A stretch of 38,075 nucleotides of DNA from the NCBI RefSeq assembly GCF_023264675.1, contig NZ_JAHFVG010000054.1:1-38075 (forward strand), in the 5' to 3' direction. Below the pieces are notes generated by a model, which was not told the origin of the DNA, did not search any database, and saw only the letters and a program-made list of their open reading frames with translations. A program made the translations under genes and the position numbers. Numbering within the stretch: position 1 is the first letter of the stretch; every line of letters begins with the position of its first letter. This stretch comes from Rhodococcus sp. (in: high G+C Gram-positive bacteria) (GTDB lineage Bacteria; Actinomycetota; Actinomycetes; Mycobacteriales; Mycobacteriaceae). Below are positions 16,094 to 25,038 of this stretch, piece after piece.

Positions 16094-16852
16094 CTAGTCC
16101 TTCGGACCACCGGCGGCATAGACGACCTGCCCGGAGATGAAGCCCGCACCCTCGCTGACGAAGAAGGACGCGAGATGCGCGATGTCGTCCGGATGCCCCA
16201 CACGGTTGACCGGAATCTGCGACGCCGCAGCGGCTTTGAAGTCCTCGAAGGACATCCCGACGCGTTCCGCGGTGGCCGCCGTCATTTCCGTCTCGATGAA
16301 TCCGGGGGCAATGGCGTTGGCGGTCACGCCGAACTTGCCGAGCTCGATCGCGAGCGTCTTGGTGAAGCCCTGCATACCCGCCTTGGCAGCGGAGTAGTTC
16401 GCCTGGCCGCGGTTACCGAGCGCGGACGTGCTGGAGAGATTCACGATGCGCCCCCACTTGGCGTCGATCATGTGCTTCTGCACTGCGCGGGTCATCAGGA
16501 ACGAACCGCGCAGGTGAACGCCGAGTACGGAGTCCCAATCCTGGACGGTCATCTTGAACAGCAGGTTGTCGCGGGTGATGCCCGCGTTGTTGATCAGCAC
16601 GGTGGGAGCGCCGAACTCGGATGCAATGCGGTCGACCGCCGTCTGAACCGATTCCTCGTCCGCGACGTTGGCGCCGATGGCGATGGCCTGGCCTCCGGCC
16701 GATGTGATGGCGCCGACGGTGTCGGAACACGCAGCCTCGTCGAGATCGACAACGGCGATGCCGAATCCGTCCTTGGCCAGTCGTTTCGCTACCGCGGCTC
16801 CGATTCCTCGTGCGCTACCGGTGACAATGGCGGTCTTCACTGCATCACTCAC
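16094..16852 (-). CDS. fabG: 3-oxoacyl-ACP reductase FabG-type SDR
   Basis: A 252-residue SDR of the FabG/acetoacetyl-CoA reductase group. The cofactor motif is AIVTGSARGIGAAVA and NNAGITRD follows. Ser lies in NLSSTSALG, YxxxK is YSAAK, and the C-terminus GFISGQVVYAAGGPKD is typical of actinobacterial FabG. It reduces a 3-ketoacyl thioester to the 3-hydroxy form with NAD(P)H. It starts with GTG at 16852, with AGGAG six bases upstream on the coding strand. A TetR-like palindrome lies at 16907-16924. It is flanked by two acyltransferase genes on the same strand, suggesting lipid assembly, although it may have its own promoter. Confidence 0.85.
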   Translation of the reverse strand: MSDAVKTAIVTGSARGIGAAVAKRLAKDGFGIAVVDLDEAACSDTVGAITSAGGQAIAIGANVADEESVQTAVDRIASEFGAPTVLINNAGITRDNLLFKMTVQDWDSVLGVHLRGSFLMTRAVQKHMIDAKWGRIVNLSSTSALGNRGQANYSAAKAGMQGFTKTLAIELGKFGVTANAIAPGFIETEMTAATAERVGMSFEDFKAAAASQIPVNRVGHPDDIAHLASFFVSEGAGFISGQVVYAAGGPKD

Positions 16853-16906
16853 GTGCTTCTCCTGAAGTTGCGATCGATGAGAACTCTCTGCGACTGTTCT
16901 ACCAAC

Positions 16907-16924
16907 ACCGAGCGAGCGCTCAGT
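16907..16924. promoter_or_regulatory. Operator-like palindrome upstream of fabG
   Basis: ACCGAGCGAGCGCTCAGT is an 18-base inverted repeat with one mismatched pair (ACCGAGCG / CGCTCAGT). It overlaps the end of the upstream acyltransferase gene and is 55 bases from the fabG start. A TAGAAC-like -10 follows it on the minus strand. GAGCG/CGCTC half-sites are common in actinobacterial TetR operators. Confidence 0.45.
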
Positions 16925-17657
16925 AAGCGGCTACCGCCCCGTCCAGCGCTTTCTGCATTCCGGCGGCAACGATGCGCGAGATCTCGATGGGCTTGGCGGG
17001 CAGCTCGGTGATGGGCGTGTCGATGTAGACGCTCGCCGACTTCAGCTTCGCCGATCCCGGCCCGTAGCTCAGACCGATACACACCAGCACCGGTTCCACG
17101 CCGAGCTTGCGAACCCGAGCGGCAATATGGCCGATGCCGCTGCCCACGTGCTGGACCTGGGTCGGATCTTCCAGATTGCAGGTGCCCTCGGGAAACACCG
17201 CGAGGTCGTCGCCGCGTCGCATTCGCTCGGCGCTGATGTCCATCATCCGGTTGCCCGCCGCACTGACCGCCCGCATGCCGTGGTTCTTGCCGCGGAAGAC
17301 GGGGATGCCGCCCATCATGTCGATTCGTTTGCGCTGCTTGGTCTCCTGGAACAACTCGTCTTTCGCGAGCACCCGCGTCCGCCCGATCACGGGGCGCAGC
17401 GGCGACGCCCATGCCGTGGCGGCGACGGTGTACGGATCGGTCTCCGTCAGGTGATTGACGGCGATGATCAGTCGCGTGTCGTCGTAGACGAGGCGACGAA
17501 CTTCCTCACGGGCACCTTCGGGATAGCTCACCCGCGGTTTGAACCGTCGTGCAAGAGTGGCATAGGCCAACCTCGCGACTTGCCGGTTCTGCTGGTGCTG
17601 CAGATAGAAGTCGTAGACGGTGGCGTCGTTCTCGAGAATTACCGCGGGTCGATCCAT
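16920..17657 (-). CDS. 1-acyl-sn-glycerol-3-phosphate acyltransferase-like (PlsC family)
   Basis: A 245-residue acyltransferase. The catalytic block is IIAVNHLTETDPYTVA (the His-x4-Asp motif), the second block VFRGKNHG and the third AVFPEGTCNLED, which carries the Glu-Gly that positions the phosphate. It likely acylates lysophosphatidate or a related lysolipid at the inner face of the membrane. No transmembrane helix is obvious. The ATG at 17655-17657 starts 22 bases after the stop of the rhamnose operon's last gene, so readthrough from that operon is possible, but no good ribosome binding site is seen and the function is unrelated. Confidence 0.82.
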   Translation of the reverse strand: MDRPAVILENDATVYDFYLQHQQNRQVARLAYATLARRFKPRVSYPEGAREEVRRLVYDDTRLIIAVNHLTETDPYTVAATAWASPLRPVIGRTRVLAKDELFQETKQRKRIDMMGGIPVFRGKNHGMRAVSAAGNRMMDISAERMRRGDDLAVFPEGTCNLEDPTQVQHVGSGIGHIAARVRKLGVEPVLVCIGLSYGPGSAKLKSASVYIDTPITELPAKPIEISRIVAAGMQKALDGAVAAY

Positions 17658-17679
17658 GACGCGAGCTTAGCCGCCGACC

Positions 17680-19095
17680 TCAGACGCCGACATAGGCAAT
17701 GCCGAGCAACTCGGCGGCCGCCTTGATGTCCCTGGCACGATGTCCGGTACACAGTGCCCAGTGGTGACCGGTGCCCGTCGCACTCCAGTCGTCGGTCCAT
17801 TCGCCCGGGTCGCGGCCGAAGTCGACGCGTGAGGTGGTGTTGCCGATCTGCAGCAGCGGCCCGGGGACGACGGTGCCCTCCGAGGTGATGAACGTGTACG
17901 AGCCGTCCCGGTTCTGGCCGACCGAGAACGTCGTCACCGGTCCCGGTTCGACGTCGAACTCGACGCTGACTCCGTAGCCTCGTTTGCCGTGGTAGACGCC
18001 GAGTCCGCGAAGCAGAGGTTGTCCCGACGAGATCTGTAGGTGCGCCGGCCCGTCGTGGCCCATCTCGACCACACCGTCACGGAAATTCAATGCTTGCAGT
18101 TCCGTGAACGAGCCACCGGCACCGAGTCGATCGGCGACGAGCATGGCAACCGCCGTCCTGATGTCGTACTCCCCGGCCATGGGGATCCCGCGGGCAGTGA
18201 GCAGCGAGGCACCGAGAATCATTCCAGCGCCCAGTCTTTCGTGCAGTTCGCCGCCCAGACCTCGGTGGTAGTACGCCATGGCGTCGAGGCCGAAGTCGTC
18301 GACCACTCGGTCGAGCCCCACCGACACTCGCGCGCCCCACGCCAGATCTCCTTCATCGACCGAGTCGTCGAGGGTGAAGACGCTGCGTGCCAGATCCAGC
18401 CTCTCGGCCACCTCGGAGTCGGTCACGCCATCGACCCGCACCCGTAGATAGTCGAACTCGAGCACTTCGACGTGCGCGCCGAACTGCGCCGACAACGAGG
18501 TCATGTCGGTCGAGATGTCCAGCATGCCCGGATAGAGGTGCCCCATGAGGCCGAGTCTGGCGTGACGCAACGCAGCTCGCGCCGACGCGGCCCCGACCCA
18601 CGCGTCGATGCGCGACCACGCGTTCTCGTCTCGTAGATAACCGGACACCGAGCGGAAGTCGATTCCGCTTCGCCGAAAGACGTTGGCAACCTCGGGAAGT
18701 GGGCACTGACCGCAATACGCGAGCCATTCGCCGGTCCCGGTGGTCGCGTGGTCCATCGCCTCGGTGGGCTGCAGGTCGATCAACAGCACCGGGGAGTCGA
18801 CGCGTTGCGCGATCGGCAGCACCATCGACGACGTCAGATACGTGGTGAGGAACACGACGACCAGATCGCAGTCGGCCGCCCTCAGTGTCTCGGCCGCCGA
18901 GGCCGATTCGAGTGGATCGGACACGAACCCGGCGTCGACGACCACGCAGTCCTGCTTCTCGAACCGCTCGGTGACGTACTTCGCCGACTCCTGCAGTGTG
19001 GCGAGCAGGCCGGGAAACTGCGGCCAGTACGCGCCGAGTCCGCCGGAGACCAGACCGATCCTGGTCTGTGATGCTGCCTTTCTCGTAAGGGCCAT
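17680..19095 (-). CDS. L-arabinose/L-fucose isomerase-like sugar isomerase
   Basis: A 471-residue protein of the AraA/FucI superfamily. It begins IGLVSGGLGAYWPQFPGLL. The metal-site regions of arabinose isomerases can be located: Glu in GIPMAGEYDIRTAVAML, Glu in GSFTELQAL, His in VVEMGHDGPAHL and the C-terminal TGHHWALCTGH. It should interconvert an aldose and a ketose with a divalent metal; the exact sugar is unknown. The ATG at 19095 shares one base with the stop of the L-rhamnose isomerase gene (TGATG), so it is translationally coupled as the last gene of the rhamnose operon. Why the operon needs two isomerases is unclear. Confidence 0.75.
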   Translation of the reverse strand: MALTRKAASQTRIGLVSGGLGAYWPQFPGLLATLQESAKYVTERFEKQDCVVVDAGFVSDPLESASAAETLRAADCDLVVVFLTTYLTSSMVLPIAQRVDSPVLLIDLQPTEAMDHATTGTGEWLAYCGQCPLPEVANVFRRSGIDFRSVSGYLRDENAWSRIDAWVGAASARAALRHARLGLMGHLYPGMLDISTDMTSLSAQFGAHVEVLEFDYLRVRVDGVTDSEVAERLDLARSVFTLDDSVDEGDLAWGARVSVGLDRVVDDFGLDAMAYYHRGLGGELHERLGAGMILGASLLTARGIPMAGEYDIRTAVAMLVADRLGAGGSFTELQALNFRDGVVEMGHDGPAHLQISSGQPLLRGLGVYHGKRGYGVSVEFDVEPGPVTTFSVGQNRDGSYTFITSEGTVVPGPLLQIGNTTSRVDFGRDPGEWTDDWSATGTGHHWALCTGHRARDIKAAAELLGIAYVGV

Positions 19096-20264
19096 CAGGC
19101 CCCCCAACTCGCTTGCTGCCCGCCGACGCGTTCGGCTTCGATGCGCCCCATGTATCCGGAACCGGCGAACGCTGCCACCGGGTCACGCGGAGTACCTCTC
19201 GACTCGCGCAGGTCACCGAGGAGACCACGAACGTCGGTGTTGTATGCATCCATCAGCACTGCGTGCGAGCCGAGTACATCGCCGGAGATCTGCGCCTTCT
19301 CCAGCGCAGCCTCGTCGACCAGCAGAGCTTTGGCCGTCGCTTCCTGCACGTTCATGATCGACCGGATCTGGCCGGGGATCTTCGGCTCGATGTTGTGACA
19401 CTGATCGAGCATGAAATTGATCCCCGACGCCGGGAGATGAGCTCCCGCCGAGACGATTTCGTGCATGATCCGGAACAGCTGGAACGGATCGGCGGCTCCG
19501 ACGATGAGGTCGTCGTCGGCGTAGTTGCGTGAGTTGAAATCGAATGCGCCGAGCTTGTTCTGACGAATCAGCTGGGTGACGATGAATTCGATGTTGGTGC
19601 CCGGTGCATGGTGCCCCGTGTCGAGCACCACCTGCGCCTTGTCCCCGAGCGCGAGGCAGTGCAGCAGCGACGTGCCCCAGTCGGGGATATCGGTCGTGTA
19701 GAAGTACGGCTCGAAGAACTTGTACTCGATGAGCAACCGATGGTCGTCGTCCAGGCCCGCGTAGATCTGCTGCAGCGATTCCGCCAACCGATCCTGCCTG
19801 GCGCGGATCGAGTCCTGACCCGCGTAGTTGGTGCCGTCGGGCAGCCACAACTTGAGCATCTTCGATCCGGTAGCCCGCATGACGTCGATGCATTCCAGAT
19901 GATGCGCAACTGCTTTCGCGCGGATTCGAGGGTCTGCATTGGTGAGGGATCCGAGCTTGTAGTCGTCGTCCTGGAAGACATTCGAGTTGATCGCACCGAG
20001 CGCGACACCGCTGTCGGCGGCGAAGGCGGCGAGCGCACTGAAGTCGTCGACGTAGTCCCACGGAATATGGAGGGACACACGCGGTGCCGCACCGGTGACG
20101 CGATTGACCTCGGCGGCATCGGCGACCTTCTCGAACGGGGTACGGGGTACCCCGGCGGTGCTGAACACCTTGAAGCGGGTGCCCGAGTTTCCGTACGCCC
20201 AGCTGGGAACCTCGATACCGAAGTCCGCGAGAGCGGAGATGTCCTGCACGGCAGTGCCCGTCAT
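19095..20264 (-). CDS. rhaI: L-rhamnose isomerase (RhaI type)
   Basis: A 389-residue TIM-barrel isomerase converting L-rhamnose to L-rhamnulose. Conserved blocks are MLKLWLPDGTNYAGQDSIRA, LLIEYKFFEP, VVLDTGHHAPGTNIE, AFDFNSRNYADDDLIVG and INFMLDQCHNIEPK. From remembered numbering of the Pseudomonas stutzeri enzyme, the metal ligands align to Glu180, Asp215, His218, Asp250, Asp252 and Asp287. The position of its His281 is Asp242 here. The gene starts two bases after the stop of the binding-protein gene and overlaps the next gene by one base. Its place directly behind the ABC importer supports the sugar assignment. Confidence 0.9.
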   Translation of the reverse strand: MTGTAVQDISALADFGIEVPSWAYGNSGTRFKVFSTAGVPRTPFEKVADAAEVNRVTGAAPRVSLHIPWDYVDDFSALAAFAADSGVALGAINSNVFQDDDYKLGSLTNADPRIRAKAVAHHLECIDVMRATGSKMLKLWLPDGTNYAGQDSIRARQDRLAESLQQIYAGLDDDHRLLIEYKFFEPYFYTTDIPDWGTSLLHCLALGDKAQVVLDTGHHAPGTNIEFIVTQLIRQNKLGAFDFNSRNYADDDLIVGAADPFQLFRIMHEIVSAGAHLPASGINFMLDQCHNIEPKIPGQIRSIMNVQEATAKALLVDEAALEKAQISGDVLGSHAVLMDAYNTDVRGLLGDLRESRGTPRDPVAAFAGSGYMGRIEAERVGGQQASWGA

Positions 20265-20266
20265 GA

Positions 20267-21361
20267 TCAGAACTGGTACTGGTCGATGTTGGCGGCGTCG
20301 AACACCGTCGGCGGTCCGAGGACCAGCTCACCGTCGGCGCCGATGGTGTAGTCGCCGAGCTCACCGGCCGTGAACGTCTCACCTTCGGCTCCGGTGATCT
20401 GTCCCGACGCCAATGCCGCGCCCGCATACGCTGCGAGGTAGCCGATGTCGGTGGGATCCCACAGCGCGAACTGCTTGACGGTGCCGTTCTTGACGTACTC
20501 ACGCATCTGGTTCGGTGTGCCGAGTCCGGTCAGGACGATCTTGTCCTTGTAGTTGGACGACGAGATGTAGCGTGCCGCCGCGGAGATTCCGACGGTCGTC
20601 GGCGAGACGATCGCCTTCAGGTCCGGGTACGTCTGCAGCAGGCCTTGGGTCTCCTGGAACGACTTCTGGTCGTCGTCGTTGCCGTAGACCGTGGAGACGA
20701 GTTCGATGTTCGCGTAATCGGGGTTCGAAGCGAGCTGCTCCTTCAGGACCTCGATCCACGCGTTCTGATTGGTGGCGTTCGGCGTTGCGGACAGGATCGC
20801 GATCTTGCCGGAGCCGCCGATCTGATCGCTCGTCATCTTGGCGAGGGCTTCACCGACGCCTTCGGTGGTTGCCTGATTGATGAACAGGTCGCGGCAGTCC
20901 TTGGACGCGTCGGAATCGAAGGTGACAACCTTGATGCCGGCATCGCGCGCTTGATTGAGCGAGGGGCACACCGCATTCGGATCGTTCGCCGCGATCCCGA
21001 TGACGTCCTGGTTCTGCTGGATGAGGGTGTTGATGTACGACACCTGCGAGGATGCGCTCGCGTCGTTGGGACCGACGAGTTTGTATTCACCACCGAATTC
21101 ACCGACGGCGGTCTCGCCGCCGGCAACCTCGATGTCGGAGTACGGGTTGTTGAGCTGCTTGGGCAGGAATGCGACCTTCAGGCCGTCGGCGATCGGGGCA
21201 TCGGGGTTCGCGGTTCCGGTGACACGCGAGCCGCTGTCGGAGGAGCCGTCGGCCGAATCCTGGGTGGTGCCGCCACACGCGGTGAGCACGAGCGACAAGG
21301 CTGCGAGAGCCGCGAACGGAGCGGCGCGCCTGCTGGTGCGGGAGAGCGAACTGCGTGACAT
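20267..21361 (-). CDS. rhaS: Rhamnose ABC transporter substrate-binding lipoprotein (RhaS type)
   Basis: A 364-residue periplasmic-binding-protein-like lipoprotein of the ribose/rhamnose class. The signal peptide ends in the lipobox LVLTAC, giving Cys29. The mature domain starts LKVAFLPKQLNNPYSDI and shows the two-lobe Peripla_BP_4 pattern, with ligand-contact style segments GIAANDPNAVCPSLNQA and KVVTFDSDASKDCR. The second of two closely spaced ATGs (21361) is used because GAAAGG sits seven bases ahead of it. The genes for its permeases and ATPase lie directly upstream in the operon and the isomerase follows. Confidence 0.88.
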   Translation of the reverse strand: MSRSSLSRTSRRAAPFAALAALSLVLTACGGTTQDSADGSSDSGSRVTGTANPDAPIADGLKVAFLPKQLNNPYSDIEVAGGETAVGEFGGEYKLVGPNDASASSQVSYINTLIQQNQDVIGIAANDPNAVCPSLNQARDAGIKVVTFDSDASKDCRDLFINQATTEGVGEALAKMTSDQIGGSGKIAILSATPNATNQNAWIEVLKEQLASNPDYANIELVSTVYGNDDDQKSFQETQGLLQTYPDLKAIVSPTTVGISAAARYISSSNYKDKIVLTGLGTPNQMREYVKNGTVKQFALWDPTDIGYLAAYAGAALASGQITGAEGETFTAGELGDYTIGADGELVLGPPTVFDAANIDQYQF

Positions 21362-21385
21362 GAACATGCCTTTCGGTTGGGGAGC

Positions 21386-22426
21386 TTAAGAGACGCGGTT
21401 GATGGCTTTACGGGTGTGCGACGAGGCACGGATGGCTTTGACGATGTTGGGCAACAGCACTGCAACGATGAGCAGGACACCGGTGACGACGGTGAGAGCC
21501 TCGCCCGAGATGTCTTCGAGACGAAGCGCATTCTGCAGTGCCGCAAGGAGAACCACCGCAGCGAGAACTCCGACGAGCCTGCCCTTGCCGCCGAAGATCG
21601 ACACACCTCCGAGCAACACCGCGGCCACCACGGACAGTTCGAGGCCTGATCCGTTGTCGGCGCGGGCACTGGAGTAGCGAAGGCTCCACAGAACGCCTGC
21701 GAGTGCCGCGACGGCGCCGCAGACGACGTAGAGCCAGAACTTGATGCGATTGCCGTCGATACCGGCGAACTTCGCCGCGGTGGCGCTTGCACCCGTCGCA
21801 TAGATGTTGCGTCCCAACGGGGTGAATTGCAGTACGACACCGAACACTATCGCAAGAACTACAAGCGGCACAGCAAGATTGGGAATCGACGTGCCACCGA
21901 TGGTGCCGGTGACCCAGGAGGTGTATGCCCGCGGAAAGTTGGACACGGCCTGGTCCCCGAGCAACACGAACGCGAGTCCGCGGAACAATGCCAGGGTGCC
22001 GATCGTGACGGCGAGCGACGGAAGCCCCAGTTTCGCGACAAGGAGTCCGTTGAGGGCACCGAGCACGCAGCCGAGGAGCAGGCAGATCGGGATGATCACC
22101 TCGATGGTGAATCCGTTGTTCCACATCCACCCCATCGCAGCGCCGCTCAGACCGAGCGTGCTCGCCACCGAGAGGTCGATCTCACCCGTGACGATGATCA
22201 GCGTCATCGGTAGCGCGATGAGAAAGATCGGTGCCAGGTCAAGCACGAGGAACGTGAAGTTGGTGCTGCTGCCGAAATCGGGGTTCATCAGCGATGCGAC
22301 CACCAGGACCACAATCGTCAGCGCGACGATCGCAGCATCCCAACTGCCGAGCAGTTCACGGATTCGGCCACCCGACGTGCTCGTCGTCGCAGGAGCGACA
22401 GGGCGTTCGGCGAGATCACTCGACAT
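21386..22426 (-). CDS. rhaQ: Rhamnose ABC transporter permease (RhaQ type)
   Basis: A 346-residue polytopic permease of the ribose/autoinducer-2/rhamnose family with eight to ten hydrophobic segments. Family motifs are LIIVTGEIDLSVASTLGLSG and, near the C-terminus, VVAAVLLGGVSIFGGKGRLVG. The ATG at 22424-22426 is chosen because GAGGAGC precedes it; the gene overlaps the upstream permease by 11 bases. It forms a heterodimeric channel with the RhaP-type permease. Confidence 0.88.
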   Translation of the reverse strand: MSSDLAERPVAPATTSTSGGRIRELLGSWDAAIVALTIVVLVVASLMNPDFGSSTNFTFLVLDLAPIFLIALPMTLIIVTGEIDLSVASTLGLSGAAMGWMWNNGFTIEVIIPICLLLGCVLGALNGLLVAKLGLPSLAVTIGTLALFRGLAFVLLGDQAVSNFPRAYTSWVTGTIGGTSIPNLAVPLVVLAIVFGVVLQFTPLGRNIYATGASATAAKFAGIDGNRIKFWLYVVCGAVAALAGVLWSLRYSSARADNGSGLELSVVAAVLLGGVSIFGGKGRLVGVLAAVVLLAALQNALRLEDISGEALTVVTGVLLIVAVLLPNIVKAIRASSHTRKAINRVS

Positions 22427-23468
22427 GAGCGCTCCTCTTTCGAAGTTGCTGTGCGGCGCGTACTGCCGCAATACGGTCCGCCGCGATGGCGATGAGGATG
22501 AGGGCACCCACGATGGCCTGCTGCCAGAACTGATCGATCTGCAGAACCGGGAGCGCACTGTTGATCGTGGTGAGCAGCAGCGCTCCGAGGGCGGCGCCCC
22601 AGACGGTCCCGACGCCGCCGACCACGGCGACCCCGCCGACGACGCACGCGGCGATGACGTTGAGTTCGTAGCCGGTACCGGCGGCGGCGTCGACGGTGCC
22701 GAATCGAGCGGCGAACATGACGCCTGCGACGCCTGCCATAGCTCCGGAGAAGGCGAAGGCAGCCAGCGTGCGCTTGCCGACCGCGATTCCGGCCAGTTCG
22801 GCGGCGTGACCGTTGGACCCGATGGCGTAGAGGTCGCGTCCACTTCGGTAGCGGGAGAGGTAGATTCCGGTGGCGACGATGGCGACCACCGCGATCAGAA
22901 CCAGGATCGGAACGCCCAGCAGGCTCGCGGTACCCAGGTCGAGGAACGAACTCGGCATCTCGTCGGCGGTGATCTGCTCACCTCCCGCCCAGAAGTACGC
23001 GATGCCGCGGAAGATGTACATCGTGCCGAGCGTGACGACCAGCGCAGGAACACCGCCGAAGCGCACCAGCAGTGCATTGACCAGACCACACAGCACACCG
23101 ACGACGATCCCGGCGGCCATGCCGAACCCGATCGGGAGGCCAGGCGAACCGTGCATCACCGACCCGGCGGCGAACGCGGACAGTCCGAGTACGGATCCGA
23201 CGGAGAGGTCGATGTTCTTGGTGATCATGACCACCGTCTGACCTACTGCCAGCACCGCGACGATCGATGCGGCGAGCAGTAGATCTCGAATGCTCTGAGA
23301 CGACAGGAACGACGAGTTCTTCCCGGTGGTGACCACGACGAGGACGACGAGGGCTGCCAGGATGCCGAGCGAGCGCATCCGCAGCACCTGCTCGACGATC
23401 GACGTCCTCTGCTTCTCGATGGGTTTCAGCGGCTGCGCCGCGGGTGCAACCTGAGCGAAGGCGGTCAT
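22416..23468 (-). CDS. rhaP: Rhamnose ABC transporter permease (RhaP type)
   Basis: A 350-residue membrane permease paralogous to the following one. Hallmarks are VVMITKNIDLSVGSVLGLSA and VIAACVVGGVAVVGGVGTVW, with an N-terminal cytoplasmic tail rich in Ala/Pro/Gln. The ATG overlaps the stop of the ATPase gene by four bases (ATGA at 23465-23468). The two permeases and the single two-domain ATPase give the usual rhamnose importer stoichiometry. Confidence 0.88.
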   Translation of the reverse strand: MTAFAQVAPAAQPLKPIEKQRTSIVEQVLRMRSLGILAALVVLVVVTTGKNSSFLSSQSIRDLLLAASIVAVLAVGQTVVMITKNIDLSVGSVLGLSAFAAGSVMHGSPGLPIGFGMAAGIVVGVLCGLVNALLVRFGGVPALVVTLGTMYIFRGIAYFWAGGEQITADEMPSSFLDLGTASLLGVPILVLIAVVAIVATGIYLSRYRSGRDLYAIGSNGHAAELAGIAVGKRTLAAFAFSGAMAGVAGVMFAARFGTVDAAAGTGYELNVIAACVVGGVAVVGGVGTVWGAALGALLLTTINSALPVLQIDQFWQQAIVGALILIAIAADRIAAVRAAQQLRKRSAHVE

Positions 23469-25003
23469 GCTGCTGTCCCCGATGCTGCTGCCGAACCCAT
23501 GGCGGCCTTCATGACGGTTTCCTCGGTGGCGTGTGCTCGACTGATCTCGGCGGCGATACGCCCTTCCCTCATGACCAGTACGCGATCGGCCATACCGAGA
23601 ACCTCCGGGAGCTCGGACGAGATCATCACGATGGCGACACCTTCACTGGCGAGTCTTGAAATGATCTTGTGCACTTCCGCTTTCGTTCCTACATCGATTC
23701 CGCGGGTGGGTTCGTCGACGATCAGCACCACCGGGTCGGTGGCGAGCCACTTGGCCAACACCACTTTCTGCTGGTTGCCACCGGACAGGGTTCCGACGGG
23801 ATCGGTGATCTTCGCGAACTTGGTCTGCAGTGTGGTCGTCCATTGCAGTGCAGAGCGTCGTTCTCGCCCTCCGACCAGAAATCCGAAGCGCGCCAGCGCT
23901 GCCGAGCGGGTGAGCGTCGCATTGCGTTCGATCGACATCTCGGGAACCAGGCCCTGCTGACGACGATCCTCCGGAACCAGGGCGAGCCCCGCTCGCATCG
24001 CAGCCTTCGGCCGGTTTGCCTTCAGGACGCTTCCCCGCACCCGCACTTCGCCGGAGTCCCGCGGATCGACACCGAACACCGCCTGCATCACCTCCGAGCG
24101 CCCAGCGCCGACAAGTCCGGCGAGAGCGACGATCTCGCCGGCACGGACGTCGAACGTGACATCGGCGAACACGCCTGCGCGCGTCAGCCCGTCGACCTCG
24201 AGAACCACGACACCAGGCTCGACGTCGAGCTTGGGGAACAGCGCGCCGAGTTCACGCCCGACCATCTGCTTGATCAGGTCGTCGACGCTCTGGCCTGCCA
24301 GTTCCGCCGTCGAGATGTGGGTGCCGTCGCGCATCACGGTCACTCGCTGGCAGAGCTCGAAGATCTCCTCGAACCGGTGCGAGATGAACATGATTGCCGC
24401 GCCGTCGGCGCACAGGGACCGCGCGACCTTGAACAGACGCTCGACCTCGTTGCCCGACAGCGCTGCCGTCGGCTCATCCATCACGATCACCGATGCCTCG
24501 GTGGACAGCGCCTTGGCGATCTCGACGAGCTGCTGATCGGCGATCGAAAGCCCGCTCGCAGGCCTGGCCGGGTCCATCGGCACGCCGAGCCTGGTGAACA
24601 GCGCCTCGGCGGCTGCATTCATCGCGGCACGGTCGATCATTCCGCCGCGCATCCGCGGCTGCGCGCCGATGTAGATGTTCTCCGCGATGGTGAGATCGGG
24701 AAAGAGAGTCGGCTCCTGATAGATCACCGCGATGCCCTTGGCTTTCGCCTCGGCAGGAGATCCGAGCGTGACTTCTTCGCCCCGTATGGCGAGAGTTCCG
24801 GTGTCCGGCTTGTGGACCCCGGCGAGCATCTTCACGATGGTGGATTTGCCTGCCCCGTTCTCGCCGACGAGTGCATGGGCCTCGCCGCCGTAGAGCGGGA
24901 ACGACACACCGGCGACGGCGGCAACGCTTCCGAACGACTTGGTGACTCCGCGGACATCGAGCAGGGGAACCGCGGTGGGCGTCGTCGCGCTTGGGACGCT
25001 CAT
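23465..25003 (-). CDS. rhaT: Rhamnose ABC transporter ATP-binding protein (RhaT type, two ABC domains)
   Basis: A 512-residue double ATPase of the RbsA class and the first gene of the operon. The N-terminal domain has Walker A LVGENGAGKSTIVKML, signature LSIADQQLVEIAKAL and Walker B VIVMDEPTAALS. The second domain has a degenerate Walker A (LAGLVGAGRSEVMQ), as is normal for the class, with signature LSGGNQQKVVLAKWL and Walker B VLIVDEPTRGID. The ATG at 25003 has GGAGGT seven bases upstream; an in-frame ATG 16 codons earlier lacks this. Transcription should start from the promoter at 25064-25093 and be blocked by the operator at 25039-25050. Confidence 0.9.
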   Translation of the reverse strand: MSVPSATTPTAVPLLDVRGVTKSFGSVAAVAGVSFPLYGGEAHALVGENGAGKSTIVKMLAGVHKPDTGTLAIRGEEVTLGSPAEAKAKGIAVIYQEPTLFPDLTIAENIYIGAQPRMRGGMIDRAAMNAAAEALFTRLGVPMDPARPASGLSIADQQLVEIAKALSTEASVIVMDEPTAALSGNEVERLFKVARSLCADGAAIMFISHRFEEIFELCQRVTVMRDGTHISTAELAGQSVDDLIKQMVGRELGALFPKLDVEPGVVVLEVDGLTRAGVFADVTFDVRAGEIVALAGLVGAGRSEVMQAVFGVDPRDSGEVRVRGSVLKANRPKAAMRAGLALVPEDRRQQGLVPEMSIERNATLTRSAALARFGFLVGGRERRSALQWTTTLQTKFAKITDPVGTLSGGNQQKVVLAKWLATDPVVLIVDEPTRGIDVGTKAEVHKIISRLASEGVAIVMISSELPEVLGMADRVLVMREGRIAAEISRAHATEETVMKAAMGSAAASGTAA

Positions 25004-25038
25004 GGGAAGGACCTCCGGTCGGTGAGAACCGACTCGAT

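Noticed and set aside
14948..17011. A 687-codon open frame on the plus strand
   Set aside because: It lies opposite three well-supported minus-strand genes (two acyltransferases and fabG), is rich in Arg/His/Pro as expected for an antisense frame of high-GC DNA, and shows no family motif.
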